Shown here in pieces: positions 27,766 to 37,604 of a stretch of DNA of 64,000 nt. Source of the DNA: JANNNF01 sp040385825 (GTDB taxonomy: Bacteria > Pseudomonadota > Alphaproteobacteria > Rhodobacterales > Rhodobacteraceae). The translations under genes and the position numbers were made by a program. Each line of letters opens with the position of its first letter. Position 1 is the first letter of the stretch. The notes beneath the pieces are model-generated. The model was not told the DNA's origin and did not search any database. It was given only the letters and a program-made list of their open reading frames with translations. Location of the stretch: positions 25,018 to 89,017 of the forward strand of contig JAZKGQ010000026.1 in NCBI GenBank assembly GCA_040385825.1, written 5' to 3'.

Positions 27766-28461
27766 ATGATCGACGCGGTACTTTTCGACAAGGACGGCAC
27801 GCTTTTCGACTTTCGCGCCAGCTGGGGCGGGTGGGCGCGGGCCTATCTGACCAGCATCGCGCGTGACGCGGCCCATGCCGCGGCCATGGGGCGGGCGATC
27901 GGCTATGACATGGCGTCGGGGCAGTTTGCCCGCGACTCGGTGGTGATCGCGGCAACCTCGGCCGAAATCGCGGCGGCGCTGCTGCCGCATCTGCCGGGCA
28001 AGACCCAAGGCGAGATCAGCGCCCATATCAACGCCACCGCCGCAGGGGCCGCGATGTCGCAGGCGGTGCCGCTGAAACCCCTGCTTGCGGCGCTGAAGGC
28101 GCGGGGTCTGAAGGTGGGGCTTGCGACCAACGATTTTGAAGCCGCCGCCCGCGCCCATCTGGCCGCGCATGACATCACCGCCTATTTCGATTTCATCGCG
28201 GGCTATGACAGCGGCCATGGGGCCAAGCCCGGCCCCGGCATGTGCCTTGGCTTTGCCCGCGCCGTCGGGGTGGACGCTGCCCGCATCGCCATGGTCGGCG
28301 ACAGCACCCATGATCTGGAGGCCGGCCGCGCCGCCGGGATGCGCACGATTGCCGTCTTGACAGGCATTGCCGGGGCCGAGGAACTGCGGGCCTTGTCGGA
28401 TGTGGTCTTGCCCGATATCGGTGACATTCCGGGCTGGCTGGATCAGCTTTCGGCGGCCTGA
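27766..28461 (+). CDS. HAD-superfamily phosphatase
   Basis: A 231-residue HAD subfamily IA hydrolase. Motif I is DKDGTLFD (nucleophile Asp9, acid Asp11), motif II LATNDFE near residue 126, motif III Lys in GAKPGPG near 156 and motif IV VGDSTHDLEAG near 180. Phosphoglycolate phosphatase-like enzymes have this layout, but the true substrate is not known. AGGAGACACCC precedes the ATG. Confidence 0.88.
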   Translation: MIDAVLFDKDGTLFDFRASWGGWARAYLTSIARDAAHAAAMGRAIGYDMASGQFARDSVVIAATSAEIAAALLPHLPGKTQGEISAHINATAAGAAMSQAVPLKPLLAALKARGLKVGLATNDFEAAARAHLAAHDITAYFDFIAGYDSGHGAKPGPGMCLGFARAVGVDAARIAMVGDSTHDLEAGRAAGMRTIAVLTGIAGAEELRALSDVVLPDIGDIPGWLDQLSAA

Positions 28462-28563
28462 GCCTGCGGCCTGCCAAAAACGACACAATCATGTCGCAAA
28501 CGCAGGTCGCATTGCGGTGCGGCATCGTTCATCCTTGGACAGAGTGAAGCCGGAGGGATGACC

Positions 28564-30120
28564 ATGACCGACGAACCGGGCCGCAAGCGCCGCGCAGGGG
28601 GCCGTGCGGGCAACAAGCAACGGGCTGGAACCGCCGTCATCGATCAGATGCCCTGGCGGATTCCGGTCAACCCGGACCGCCCGACCGAGCCTCTGGACGG
28701 CGAAGGGGTGCAACGCATTCACCGGGGCGCGATGAAGATTCTGTCGGACATCGGCATCGAGTTTCTGAACCCCGAAGCCGTCACCATCCTGAAACGCGCA
28801 GGCTGCACGGTGAACGGGACCAACGTGCGGATGGACGAGGATTTCGTGATGGAAATGCTGGGCCACGCGCCCGAGCAATTCACCATCACGCCGCGCAACC
28901 CCGACCGCGAAGTGATCATCGGTGGCAAGCACATGGTGTTTGTCAACGTGTCGTCCCCACCGAATGCCTGGGATCTGGAGCGGGGCAAACGGTCGGGCGA
29001 CTTTGAATCCTTCAAGGAATTCATGAAGCTGACGCAGTATTTCAACTGCATCCACATTGCGGGCGGCTATCCGGTTGAGCCGATCGACATTCACCCTGCC
29101 GTGCGCCATCTGGACTGCCTGTATGAAAAGCTGACCCTGACCGACAAGGTGGTGCACGCCTATTCGCTTGGGGCGGAACGGGTGGAGGATGTGATGGAGA
29201 TGACCCGCCTTGCGGGTGGTCTTAGCCAAGCAGAGTTCGACGCCAAACCCCGGATGTACACCAACATCAACTCGGTCAGCCCGCTGAAGCACGACTACCC
29301 GATGCTGGACGGCGCGATGCGGCTGGCCCGGCGCGGCCAGCCGGTGATCGTGACGCCCTTTACCCTTGCGGGGGCCATGGCTCCGGTGACGATGGCCGGG
29401 GCTGTGGCCTTGAGTTTGGCCGAGGCTTTGGCGGCTATTGCCCTGCTGCAATACATCAACCCCGGTTGCCCGGTGGCGATTGGCACCTTTACCAGCAACG
29501 TCGACATGAAATCGGGCGCCCCCGCCTTTGGCACGCCGGAATACATGCGCGCCACGCAGATGACCGGGCAGTTGGTGCGGCATTACAAGCTGCCGATGCG
29601 GTCGTCGGGGGTCTGTGCCGCCAACGTGCCGGACGGGCAGGCGATGTGGGAAACCTCGAACTCTCTGTGGGCGGCGGTGCAGTCGGGCACCAACATGGTC
29701 TATCACGCGGCGGGCTGGCTGGAGGGGGGGCTGATCGCCAGCCCCGAAAAATTCGTGATGGATTGCGAAGTGTTGCAGATGATCCAGCGCTATTTCGAGG
29801 AGGCGACCTTTGCCACCACCGACGATGACATTGCGCTGGATGCCATCCGCGAGGTTGGCCCCGGCGGGCATTACTTTGGCTGCCAGCACACGCAAGACCG
29901 CTATTCCACCGCCTTTTACGCGCCCTTCGTTTCCGACTGGCGCAACTATGAAGCGTGGCAGATCGACGGGTCGGTCTGGACGGCCGAGCGCGCCCACGCG
30001 ATCTACAAGCAGATCATCAAAGAATTTGAAGCCCCCGAGATGAACGAGGACCACCGCGAAGAACTGCGCCGCTTCGTCGCCAAACGCAAGCAAGAGGGTG
30101 GCGCGCCGACAGACTTCTGA
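28564..30120 (+). CDS. MttB-family corrinoid methyltransferase, non-pyrrolysine type
   Basis: A 518-residue member of the trimethylamine methyltransferase superfamily. It has no in-frame amber codon, so it is not a pyrrolysine trimethylamine enzyme; characterised relatives without pyrrolysine demethylate glycine betaine or other quaternary amines onto a corrinoid protein. Family stretches include GVQRIHRGAMKILSDIGIEF near residue 48 and AGAVALSLAEALAAIALLQY near 277. GGAGGG sits 6 bases before the ATG at 28564. No cobalamin-binding partner is in the window. Sarcosine oxidase 7 kb away supports a methylated-amine pathway. Confidence 0.85.
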   Translation: MTDEPGRKRRAGGRAGNKQRAGTAVIDQMPWRIPVNPDRPTEPLDGEGVQRIHRGAMKILSDIGIEFLNPEAVTILKRAGCTVNGTNVRMDEDFVMEMLGHAPEQFTITPRNPDREVIIGGKHMVFVNVSSPPNAWDLERGKRSGDFESFKEFMKLTQYFNCIHIAGGYPVEPIDIHPAVRHLDCLYEKLTLTDKVVHAYSLGAERVEDVMEMTRLAGGLSQAEFDAKPRMYTNINSVSPLKHDYPMLDGAMRLARRGQPVIVTPFTLAGAMAPVTMAGAVALSLAEALAAIALLQYINPGCPVAIGTFTSNVDMKSGAPAFGTPEYMRATQMTGQLVRHYKLPMRSSGVCAANVPDGQAMWETSNSLWAAVQSGTNMVYHAAGWLEGGLIASPEKFVMDCEVLQMIQRYFEEATFATTDDDIALDAIREVGPGGHYFGCQHTQDRYSTAFYAPFVSDWRNYEAWQIDGSVWTAERAHAIYKQIIKEFEAPEMNEDHREELRRFVAKRKQEGGAPTDF

Positions 30121-30154
30121 TGGGGTGTCGGGTGCAAGGAGGGCACACTTCCTC

Positions 30155-30177
30155 GCCCCGGCGCAGGCCGGGGCCTC
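30155..30177 (+). repeat. REP-like palindrome, intergenic copy
   Basis: GCCCCGGC-GCAG-GCCGGGGC plus CTC, identical over 23 bases to 4291-4313 in pabB. Its flank CTC-G matches the right arm of the 63738-63809 element. It lies 34 bases past the MttB-family stop codon. Confidence 0.6.
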
Positions 30178-30274
30178 CCGCCACGGGATGCTTCGCACAA
30201 AGGATGGGGTGATTGCGGCCTTTTGCGCGGCGGGGTAGCTTGCGCGCGATCACCAGACCGCAAGGATGCGCCCG

Positions 30275-31996
30275 ATGGACAGTTTGACACGCAACCGCCT
30301 GCTGATGGCGGCTATCGGGGCGATTGCAGGCATCAGCCTCTATGCCCTGTTCGAGGTGCTGGATCAGGCCCTGTTGCCGGATCGGGCGGCGCTGTGGCTG
30401 ACCTGCTTTGCCGCCGTGTTCTTCAGTGCGCTGCTGGCGCTGACCGGCCCGTTGCCGGTGCTGCGCGCCGGGCTGCGCGCCTTGGTTTTGGCCTTGCTTG
30501 TGGCGACGCTGCTGTTCTGGGCGGGCTTGCGCTATGACAGTGTCAGCGGTTTTGCCAACGGGGCGCTGGCGTTTCTGGCGGTGCTGGTGCTGGCGACATT
30601 GCCGCTGCCCTTCATCATCGCCGCCGATGGGCCGGGGTGGCGGGATTACCCCACCCTGTTCAGCCAAAGCTGGACCATTCTGGTGCGGATGGCGACGGCC
30701 TGGGTCTTTGTCGGCGTCGTCTGGCTGGTGGTGTTCCTGTCGGATGCCCTGCTGTCGATGGTCGGCGTGACGCTGATCGGTGATGTGATTGAAAACGCGG
30801 GCGTCGTGTTTGTCCTGAGCGGTGCCGTGCTGGGCCTGGCCCTGGCGGTGGTGGCCGAACTGTCGGGAATGGTGTCGCCGCATCTGGTGCTGCGCTTGTT
30901 GCGGCTGTTGTTGCCGGTGGTCGTGGGGGTGATGGCGGTGTTTCTGGTGGCCGTGCCATTGCGCGGCATGACCGGGTTGTTCCAGAACCTGTCGGCGGGG
31001 TTCATCCTGCTGGCGATGGCCGGGGCCGGGATTGCGCTGGTGTCGACGGCGGTGGACCAGACCGATGCCGAGGCCGCCCATCACCCGATCATTGCCGGAG
31101 CCGCGCGGGCGGCCTGTCTGATGCTGCCCTTGCTGGCGGCGCTTGGGGCGTGGTCGGTCTGGCAGCGCGTCGCCCAATATGGCTGGACGCCGGAACGCCT
31201 GTTCGCGGCCACTGTGGCGATGTTCGCGCTGGCTTACGGCCTCGTCTATGCGCTGGCCGTGCTGCGGGGGGCCATGTGGCGCGCACAGGTGCGGCGTGGC
31301 AACACGCTGATGGCGGTCTTGCTGATGGCGGTGGCGGTGATGTGGCTGACCCCGGTGCTGAACGCCGAGCGCATCTCGGCGCGCAGTCAGGTGGCGCGCT
31401 ATACTACCGGCGCGGTGAAGGCCGAGGCGATGGACCTGGCCGCGCTGGCCACCTGGGGCCGCGCGGGGGCGGACGCGCGTGCAACCCTTGCAGCCCTGGC
31501 CGAAACCGCCGGCCATGAGGCGCTGGCGACCCGTCTGGCACAGGGCGACGGCACCGAAGCCGCGGACCCGGCGGTGGCGGTGGCGGGCCTTGCGGCGCTG
31601 ATGCCGCTGCAACCGCCGACCGCCACCGCCACGCGGGATTTCCTGCTGGCGGGGCTGGACGCCTATGCCGTGCAGGACTGGACGCTGGCCTGCGGGCGCA
31701 GGCAACAGCCGGGGGGCGAACCCGGCTGTCTGATGGTGGTGGCGGACCTGTGGCCGCGCGAACCCGGCGAGGAGGCGATCGTGCTGCTGGATCAGGGGGG
31801 CTGGGCCTTGGTGCAGGGGGCGATCTTCCGCGATGGCAAGACCGAAACCCGGCAGGTCTGGGCCGGGCCGGGCGGCACGCTCGACACGCAGACAGCCCTT
31901 GCCCTGCTGTCGCAATGGCAGGCCGAGGCCCCGCCTCTGGCCCCGGTGCCGCTGAACCAATTGGGGGTCGAGGGCGGGTTCATCCTGCTGCCCTGA
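30275..31996 (+). CDS. DUF4153 domain membrane protein
   Basis: A 573-residue inner-membrane protein with about 11 hydrophobic segments in the first ~360 residues and a soluble C-terminal domain of about 200 residues. The DUF4153 pattern is seen in LFSQSWTILVRMATAWVFVG near residue 128 and the LNAERISARSQVARYTTG segment near 363. Function unknown. ATG at 30275 has AAGGA 8 bases upstream. Confidence 0.82.
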   Translation: MDSLTRNRLLMAAIGAIAGISLYALFEVLDQALLPDRAALWLTCFAAVFFSALLALTGPLPVLRAGLRALVLALLVATLLFWAGLRYDSVSGFANGALAFLAVLVLATLPLPFIIAADGPGWRDYPTLFSQSWTILVRMATAWVFVGVVWLVVFLSDALLSMVGVTLIGDVIENAGVVFVLSGAVLGLALAVVAELSGMVSPHLVLRLLRLLLPVVVGVMAVFLVAVPLRGMTGLFQNLSAGFILLAMAGAGIALVSTAVDQTDAEAAHHPIIAGAARAACLMLPLLAALGAWSVWQRVAQYGWTPERLFAATVAMFALAYGLVYALAVLRGAMWRAQVRRGNTLMAVLLMAVAVMWLTPVLNAERISARSQVARYTTGAVKAEAMDLAALATWGRAGADARATLAALAETAGHEALATRLAQGDGTEAADPAVAVAGLAALMPLQPPTATATRDFLLAGLDAYAVQDWTLACGRRQQPGGEPGCLMVVADLWPREPGEEAIVLLDQGGWALVQGAIFRDGKTETRQVWAGPGGTLDTQTALALLSQWQAEAPPLAPVPLNQLGVEGGFILLP

Positions 31997-32059
31997 CCCT
32001 GTTGGCATGTTGTTAACGACTTGGCGGTAGCCTTGCGGGGAATCAAAGGGGACAGGACG

Positions 32060-32647
32060 ATGCATGGCTTGATCAACCGCGCAGTACAGTGCTTTCTGCG
32101 CGACATGTATGGGCCTGACCTGTGGCTGCGCGTCGTGCAGGACGCAGGCCTGCCCTTCGACAGTTTCGAGCCGATGCTGCGCTATGACACCAGCCTGACC
32201 GACGGTGTCATCGCCTCGGCCGCCCGCATCCTGAACCGCCCGCGCGAAGCCCTGCTGGAAGATCTGGGCCACTATCTTGTCTCGCATCACAATCTTGAGG
32301 CGTTGCGCCGCCTGCTGCGCTTTGGCGGCGTCAGCTTCGGCGATTTCCTGAACTCGCTGGAGGATTTGCCCGGCCGGGGGCGGCTGGCGGTGCCGGACCT
32401 GAACCTGCCCGATCTGGTGCTGCAAGACCGTGGCGACCAGATCTATGCGCTCAGTTGCCGGTTTGCGCTGCCGGGGGTGGGGCATGTGATGCTGGGGCTG
32501 CTTCGGGCGATGGCCGATGATTATGGCGCGCTGGTGCTGCTGGACCATGACGGCATGGTGGCGGGGGTCGAGGTGATCTCGATTCATCTGGCTGATTCCA
32601 GCCATACGCCGGGCCGCCGGTTCGATCTTGCAGCGCCGGTGGGGTAA
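32060..32647 (+). CDS. H-NOX-like (heme NO-binding fold) protein lacking the usual heme His
   Basis: A 195-residue protein with the H-NOX fold: N terminus MHGLINRAVQCFLRDMYGPD and the later LLRAMADDYGALVLLDHDG. In heme-binding H-NOX proteins a His near residue 102 ligates iron; here that stretch reads SLEDLPGRGRLAVPDL, with Pro104 where His is expected. The YxSxR heme-propionate motif is also altered (A130-L-S132-C-R134, with a Tyr one place early). Heme binding by the normal route is doubtful. The next gene, 3 bases later, is an HNOBA/GGDEF protein, the usual H-NOX partner, so a signalling role remains likely. Confidence 0.85.
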   Translation: MHGLINRAVQCFLRDMYGPDLWLRVVQDAGLPFDSFEPMLRYDTSLTDGVIASAARILNRPREALLEDLGHYLVSHHNLEALRRLLRFGGVSFGDFLNSLEDLPGRGRLAVPDLNLPDLVLQDRGDQIYALSCRFALPGVGHVMLGLLRAMADDYGALVLLDHDGMVAGVEVISIHLADSSHTPGRRFDLAAPVG

Positions 32648-32650
32648 GCC

Positions 32651-33667
32651 ATGGACGGAACGATTTCAGACCGCGTGGCAAGCCTGGACCGGGTGGCGCT
32701 TGACTGGCTGATGCCGATGCATCTGGCCCTGTCGGCCACCGGTCATATCACCAGCGCGGGGTCCACGCTGGTCAAGATGCTGCCTGGCCAGCGTCTGATC
32801 GGGCGCGGCATATTCGACGTGTTCGACCTGCGCCGTCCCGGCGGGGTCACGACGGCAGAAGGGCTGATGGCGCGGGCGGGGCAACGGCTGCTGCTGCACC
32901 CAAAGGGCTGCCCGGATGATGGCTTGCGCGGGGTGGCTATGCCGATGGCGGACGGGCAGGGGCTGCTGATCAACCTGTCCTTCGGCATCGGCGTGATCGA
33001 CGCCGTGCGCCGCCACGCCCTGACCGAAGCCGATTTTGCCGCCACTGACCTGACGGTCGAACTGCTGTATCTGGTCGAGGCCAAGACAGCGGTTATGGAA
33101 GAACTGAAGGGCCTGAACCTGCGGCTGCAAGGGGCCAAGATCGCGGCGGAAGAACAGGCGCTGACCGACCCGCTGACCGGCCTGCGCAACCGCCGCGCGG
33201 CAGACCTGCAACTTGATCTGCTGTTCGCGGGCCGGCGGGCCTTCAGCGTGATGCAGATGGACCTCGATTTCTTCAAGGCGGTGAACGACAGTCTTGGGCA
33301 TGCGGCGGGCGATCATGTGCTGCGCGCGGTGGCGCGGGTGCTGCGCGAACAGACCCGCGCCGAAGACTGCGTGGCCCGCATCGGCGGCGACGAGTTTCTG
33401 ATCATCTTTCCCGGCCTGTCCGACCCCGCCCTGCTGCGCCAGATCGCCAACCGGATCATTGGCCAGATCAGCCGCCCGATCGGGTTTGAAGGGCAGGACT
33501 GCCGGGTGTCTGCCAGCATCGGCATGGGCCTGTCGACGCAATACGTCAGCCCGCAAAGCCACCGCATGCTGCATGATCTGGATGCCGCGCTATATGCCGC
33601 CAAACGGGCGGGGCGCGAACAGGCGATGATGGTGGATACGTCGGTGCAAGGCGCGCAGGGCAAGTGA
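32651..33667 (+). CDS. H-NOX-associated diguanylate cyclase
   Basis: A 338-residue GGDEF protein. Residues 15-140 resemble the H-NOX-associated (HNOBA) PAS-like domain (WLMPMHLALSATGHITSAG, GRGIFDVFDLRRP). A helical linker (about 140-172) joins it to a GGDEF domain with the active GGDEF at 245-249 and the I-site RAED at 236-239, so it should synthesise c-di-GMP with feedback inhibition. It starts 3 bases after the H-NOX-like gene; the two form a sensor-effector pair. No EAL domain is present. Confidence 0.9.
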   Translation: MDGTISDRVASLDRVALDWLMPMHLALSATGHITSAGSTLVKMLPGQRLIGRGIFDVFDLRRPGGVTTAEGLMARAGQRLLLHPKGCPDDGLRGVAMPMADGQGLLINLSFGIGVIDAVRRHALTEADFAATDLTVELLYLVEAKTAVMEELKGLNLRLQGAKIAAEEQALTDPLTGLRNRRAADLQLDLLFAGRRAFSVMQMDLDFFKAVNDSLGHAAGDHVLRAVARVLREQTRAEDCVARIGGDEFLIIFPGLSDPALLRQIANRIIGQISRPIGFEGQDCRVSASIGMGLSTQYVSPQSHRMLHDLDAALYAAKRAGREQAMMVDTSVQGAQGK

Positions 33668-33725
33668 ACCTTGCCAGGTCGCCTCTATGCGACCCGCGGC
33701 CAAACATTGTCATCATCAGGGAAAT

Positions 33726-33800
33726 TGGCAGCCCGTAGGGGAGTCGAACCCCTCTTACCAGGTTGAAAACCTGGTGTCCTAACCGATAGACGAACGGGCC
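33726..33800 (-). tRNA. tRNA-Glu (anticodon TTC)
   Basis: The minus strand folds as a 75-base cloverleaf: acceptor GGCCCGT / ACGGGCT (G1-U72 wobble), D stem GTCT/GGAC, anticodon stem CCAGG/CCTGG around TTTTCAA (anticodon TTC), T stem AGGGG/CCCCT with TTCGACT loop, discriminator G and an encoded CCA. It is convergent to the GGDEF gene. Confidence 0.97.
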
Positions 33801-33816
33801 ACTAAGTGGTGTCGGG

Positions 33817-33845
33817 TGCATAATGGGCGGCTTGGCGGTTCGCAA
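33817..33845 (-). promoter_or_regulatory. Sigma-70 promoter of tRNA-Glu
   Basis: On the minus strand TTGCGA (33840-33845), a 17-base spacer and TATGCA (33817-33822) lie 16 bases upstream of the mature tRNA 5' end. Spacing and distance fit a housekeeping promoter. Confidence 0.6.
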
Positions 33846-33926
33846 GGGAAAAATGCGTCCGGGAGCACAGTCCTAGGCACAGAGGGCGCGTTTGCAGGCC
33901 GCCGCCTAGCCGTCTTGCGCGCGGTG

Positions 33927-35672
<1,746 letters not shown>

Positions 35673-35709
35673 GCGGCTTGTCTTGCCTCATGCGCCCGCG
35701 CGCTGCAAG

Positions 35710-36897
35710 TCAGCCCTTGGCCTCGACGGCGGCATCCCGCAGCGCATGCGCTATCAGGTCAAGCTCGGCCTCGGTCAGGCGGGTGGGCAGGCGCACATCG
35801 CAGGCCCGCATCAGCATGGCGCGGGTTTGCGGCAGTTCGGGCGCATCGCCCAGAAACTGCCAGTTCCAGAACGCCCGTGCATTGCCCTCGGACAGGCCGA
35901 AGATCTGCACCTTCACGCCGCGCGCCGCTGCTGCGGCCTGAAAGCCCATGGCCTGCGCATCGGTCCAGCCGCCCACCAGATTGAACTGGATGGAATCGGG
36001 CGCACGCTGTTCCGGGGGCAGCGCCTCGGGCACCTTCAGCGAGGCGCAGCTGTTCAGCACGGCGGCCACGCGGTCATGCCCGGTGCGGCCCCTGGCCACC
36101 CGGTCGGCCACCAGCGGCAGTTGCGGGCGGATCACCGCAGCCGACAGGTTCTGCATGCGCAGATTGTACAGGGGCAGGCGGTTCTGCCAGTGGCCAAAGC
36201 TGTTTTGCAGCCCCGGATGTTTCTTCCAGTTTTCCTCATAAGCCCCCGACATGATCACCGCGCGGGCGGCAAGTTCGGGATCATCCGTCACCAGGATGCC
36301 GCCTTCGCCCGCATTGACCAGCTTGTAGGACTGGAAGGAAAAGCACCCCACCCGGCCAATGGTGCCGATGTTGCGGCCGTTCCAGGTGGTGCCAAGCGAA
36401 TGGGCCGCATCCTCGATCACCGGAATGCCCGCCGCATCGCACAGCGCCATGATCGCGTCCATGTCAGAGGTATGACCGCGCATGTGGCTGATCATCACCG
36501 CAGCAGCCCCCGGCAGTTTCGCTGCGAAATCAGCCATGTCCACGCGGTAGTTCGCACCAACCTCGACCAGCACCGGCACGCAGTCGGCATGCACCACGGC
36601 AGACGGGACGGCGGCAAAGGTGAAGGCCGGGATCAGGACCTGCGCGCCGCGCGGCAGGTCCAGCGCCTTGAGCGACAGGAACAGGGCGGCCGAACAGCTT
36701 GACACCGCAAGGGCATAGCGCGCGCCCAGAAGGGCGGCAAACTCGGCCTCCAGCAGCGCCACGGGCGCGCCTTCGGCGGCGGTGTAGCGGAACAGATCGC
36801 CCGAGTTCAGCAGCCGCGCCACCTCGGCCATCGCGGCCTCGGGGATAGGTTCGGCCTCATGGCAGTTGGGGGCAATCGTCTGTCCGTCGGGGGCCAT
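35710..36897 (-). CDS. DegT/DnrJ/EryC1/StrS aminotransferase family protein
   Basis: A 395-residue PLP enzyme of fold type I. Marks are the cofactor site SSCSAALFLSLKAL near residue 63, IEDAAHSLGTTWNGRNIG near 157 and the Schiff-base Lys in SFQSYKLVNAGEGG near 181. These enzymes aminate nucleotide-sugar ketones, though some act otherwise. The ATG at 36897 is preceded by GGAAAG at 7 bases; an in-frame ATG at 36966 has no ribosome site. It follows soxG on the same strand after 164 bases; no sugar-nucleotide genes are near, so its substrate is unclear. Confidence 0.85.
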   Translation of the reverse strand: MAPDGQTIAPNCHEAEPIPEAAMAEVARLLNSGDLFRYTAAEGAPVALLEAEFAALLGARYALAVSSCSAALFLSLKALDLPRGAQVLIPAFTFAAVPSAVVHADCVPVLVEVGANYRVDMADFAAKLPGAAAVMISHMRGHTSDMDAIMALCDAAGIPVIEDAAHSLGTTWNGRNIGTIGRVGCFSFQSYKLVNAGEGGILVTDDPELAARAVIMSGAYEENWKKHPGLQNSFGHWQNRLPLYNLRMQNLSAAVIRPQLPLVADRVARGRTGHDRVAAVLNSCASLKVPEALPPEQRAPDSIQFNLVGGWTDAQAMGFQAAAAARGVKVQIFGLSEGNARAFWNWQFLGDAPELPQTRAMLMRACDVRLPTRLTEAELDLIAHALRDAAVEAKG

Positions 36898-37061
36898 CTT
36901 GCAGCTTTCCTGAAACTGATCTTCGGGAAATCTGTAAATGCAGCCGGGCCGCAACGCCAGTGACATGTTGATGACGGGGGCGGAAAGCCGCCGAAACGCC
37001 GCGACGGGCACAAGGCACTGGCCGGGGGCCAGGGCGCAAAGGTCGGTTCTTCCCCGCCGTC

Positions 37062-37604
37062 TTACCGCACCGCGGCCCGCGCGGCGACGGCCTGCGCGGC
37101 CTCGGCCAGTTCGTGCCAGGCGGTGCGCGCCATCGACCGGAACACCAGCAGGTCAAACGACGTGTCCCCGCTGCGGATGACGACGGCGTTCATGTGGTTC
37201 AGCGGTGCCCTTGCCGCCGTCCCGACGGGAAACGCCGCCAGCCGCAGGTCCAGTGGCAGCAGACGCGCCAGCACCTCGACGCTGGCGGGGCCAGTGATGG
37301 ACAGGCAGGTCCAGCCACCGGACTGGTCGGTGACGGCGGCCCCCTCCAGCACCGGGGCGGCCACGCCCAGCAAGAACGCCTGATCCCGCCCGGTCCAGAT
37401 GATGCGGGCGGCCCCTTTGGTCTGCATCTCATTCGGGCCGGGCATCGACAGGCCCAGGGGCTTCAGCCCCTTGTTTGCCGGTTTTGCCCCGCCCGGATAC
37501 AGCGCGACCGAGGTGATCGGCCCCACGTCAACCTCGGCCAGCGTCACGCCACCAAGGGTCAACTGCCGCCCGTCCAGCGCGGATTTTGCTATCAGTTCAG
37601 GCAC
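37062..37604 (-). CDS. soxG: Sarcosine oxidase subunit gamma
   Basis: A 180-residue small subunit of heterotetrameric sarcosine oxidase. The GcvT-like fold is seen in SLTGPASVEVLARLLPLDL-type sequence near residue 114 (here SITGPASVEVLARLLPLDLR) and the closing MARTAWHELAEAAQ. Start is GTG at 37604, overlapping the soxA stop as GTGCCTGA. Last gene of soxBDAG. Confidence 0.9.
   Translation of the reverse strand: MPELIAKSALDGRQLTLGGVTLAEVDVGPITSVALYPGGAKPANKGLKPLGLSMPGPNEMQTKGAARIIWTGRDQAFLLGVAAPVLEGAAVTDQSGGWTCLSITGPASVEVLARLLPLDLRLAAFPVGTAARAPLNHMNAVVIRSGDTSFDLLVFRSMARTAWHELAEAAQAVAARAAVR

Noticed and set aside
28564..30120. Pyrrolysine-containing trimethylamine methyltransferase
   Set aside because: There is no in-frame TAG; the gene reads through as an ordinary coding sequence, so it belongs to the non-pyrrolysine branch.
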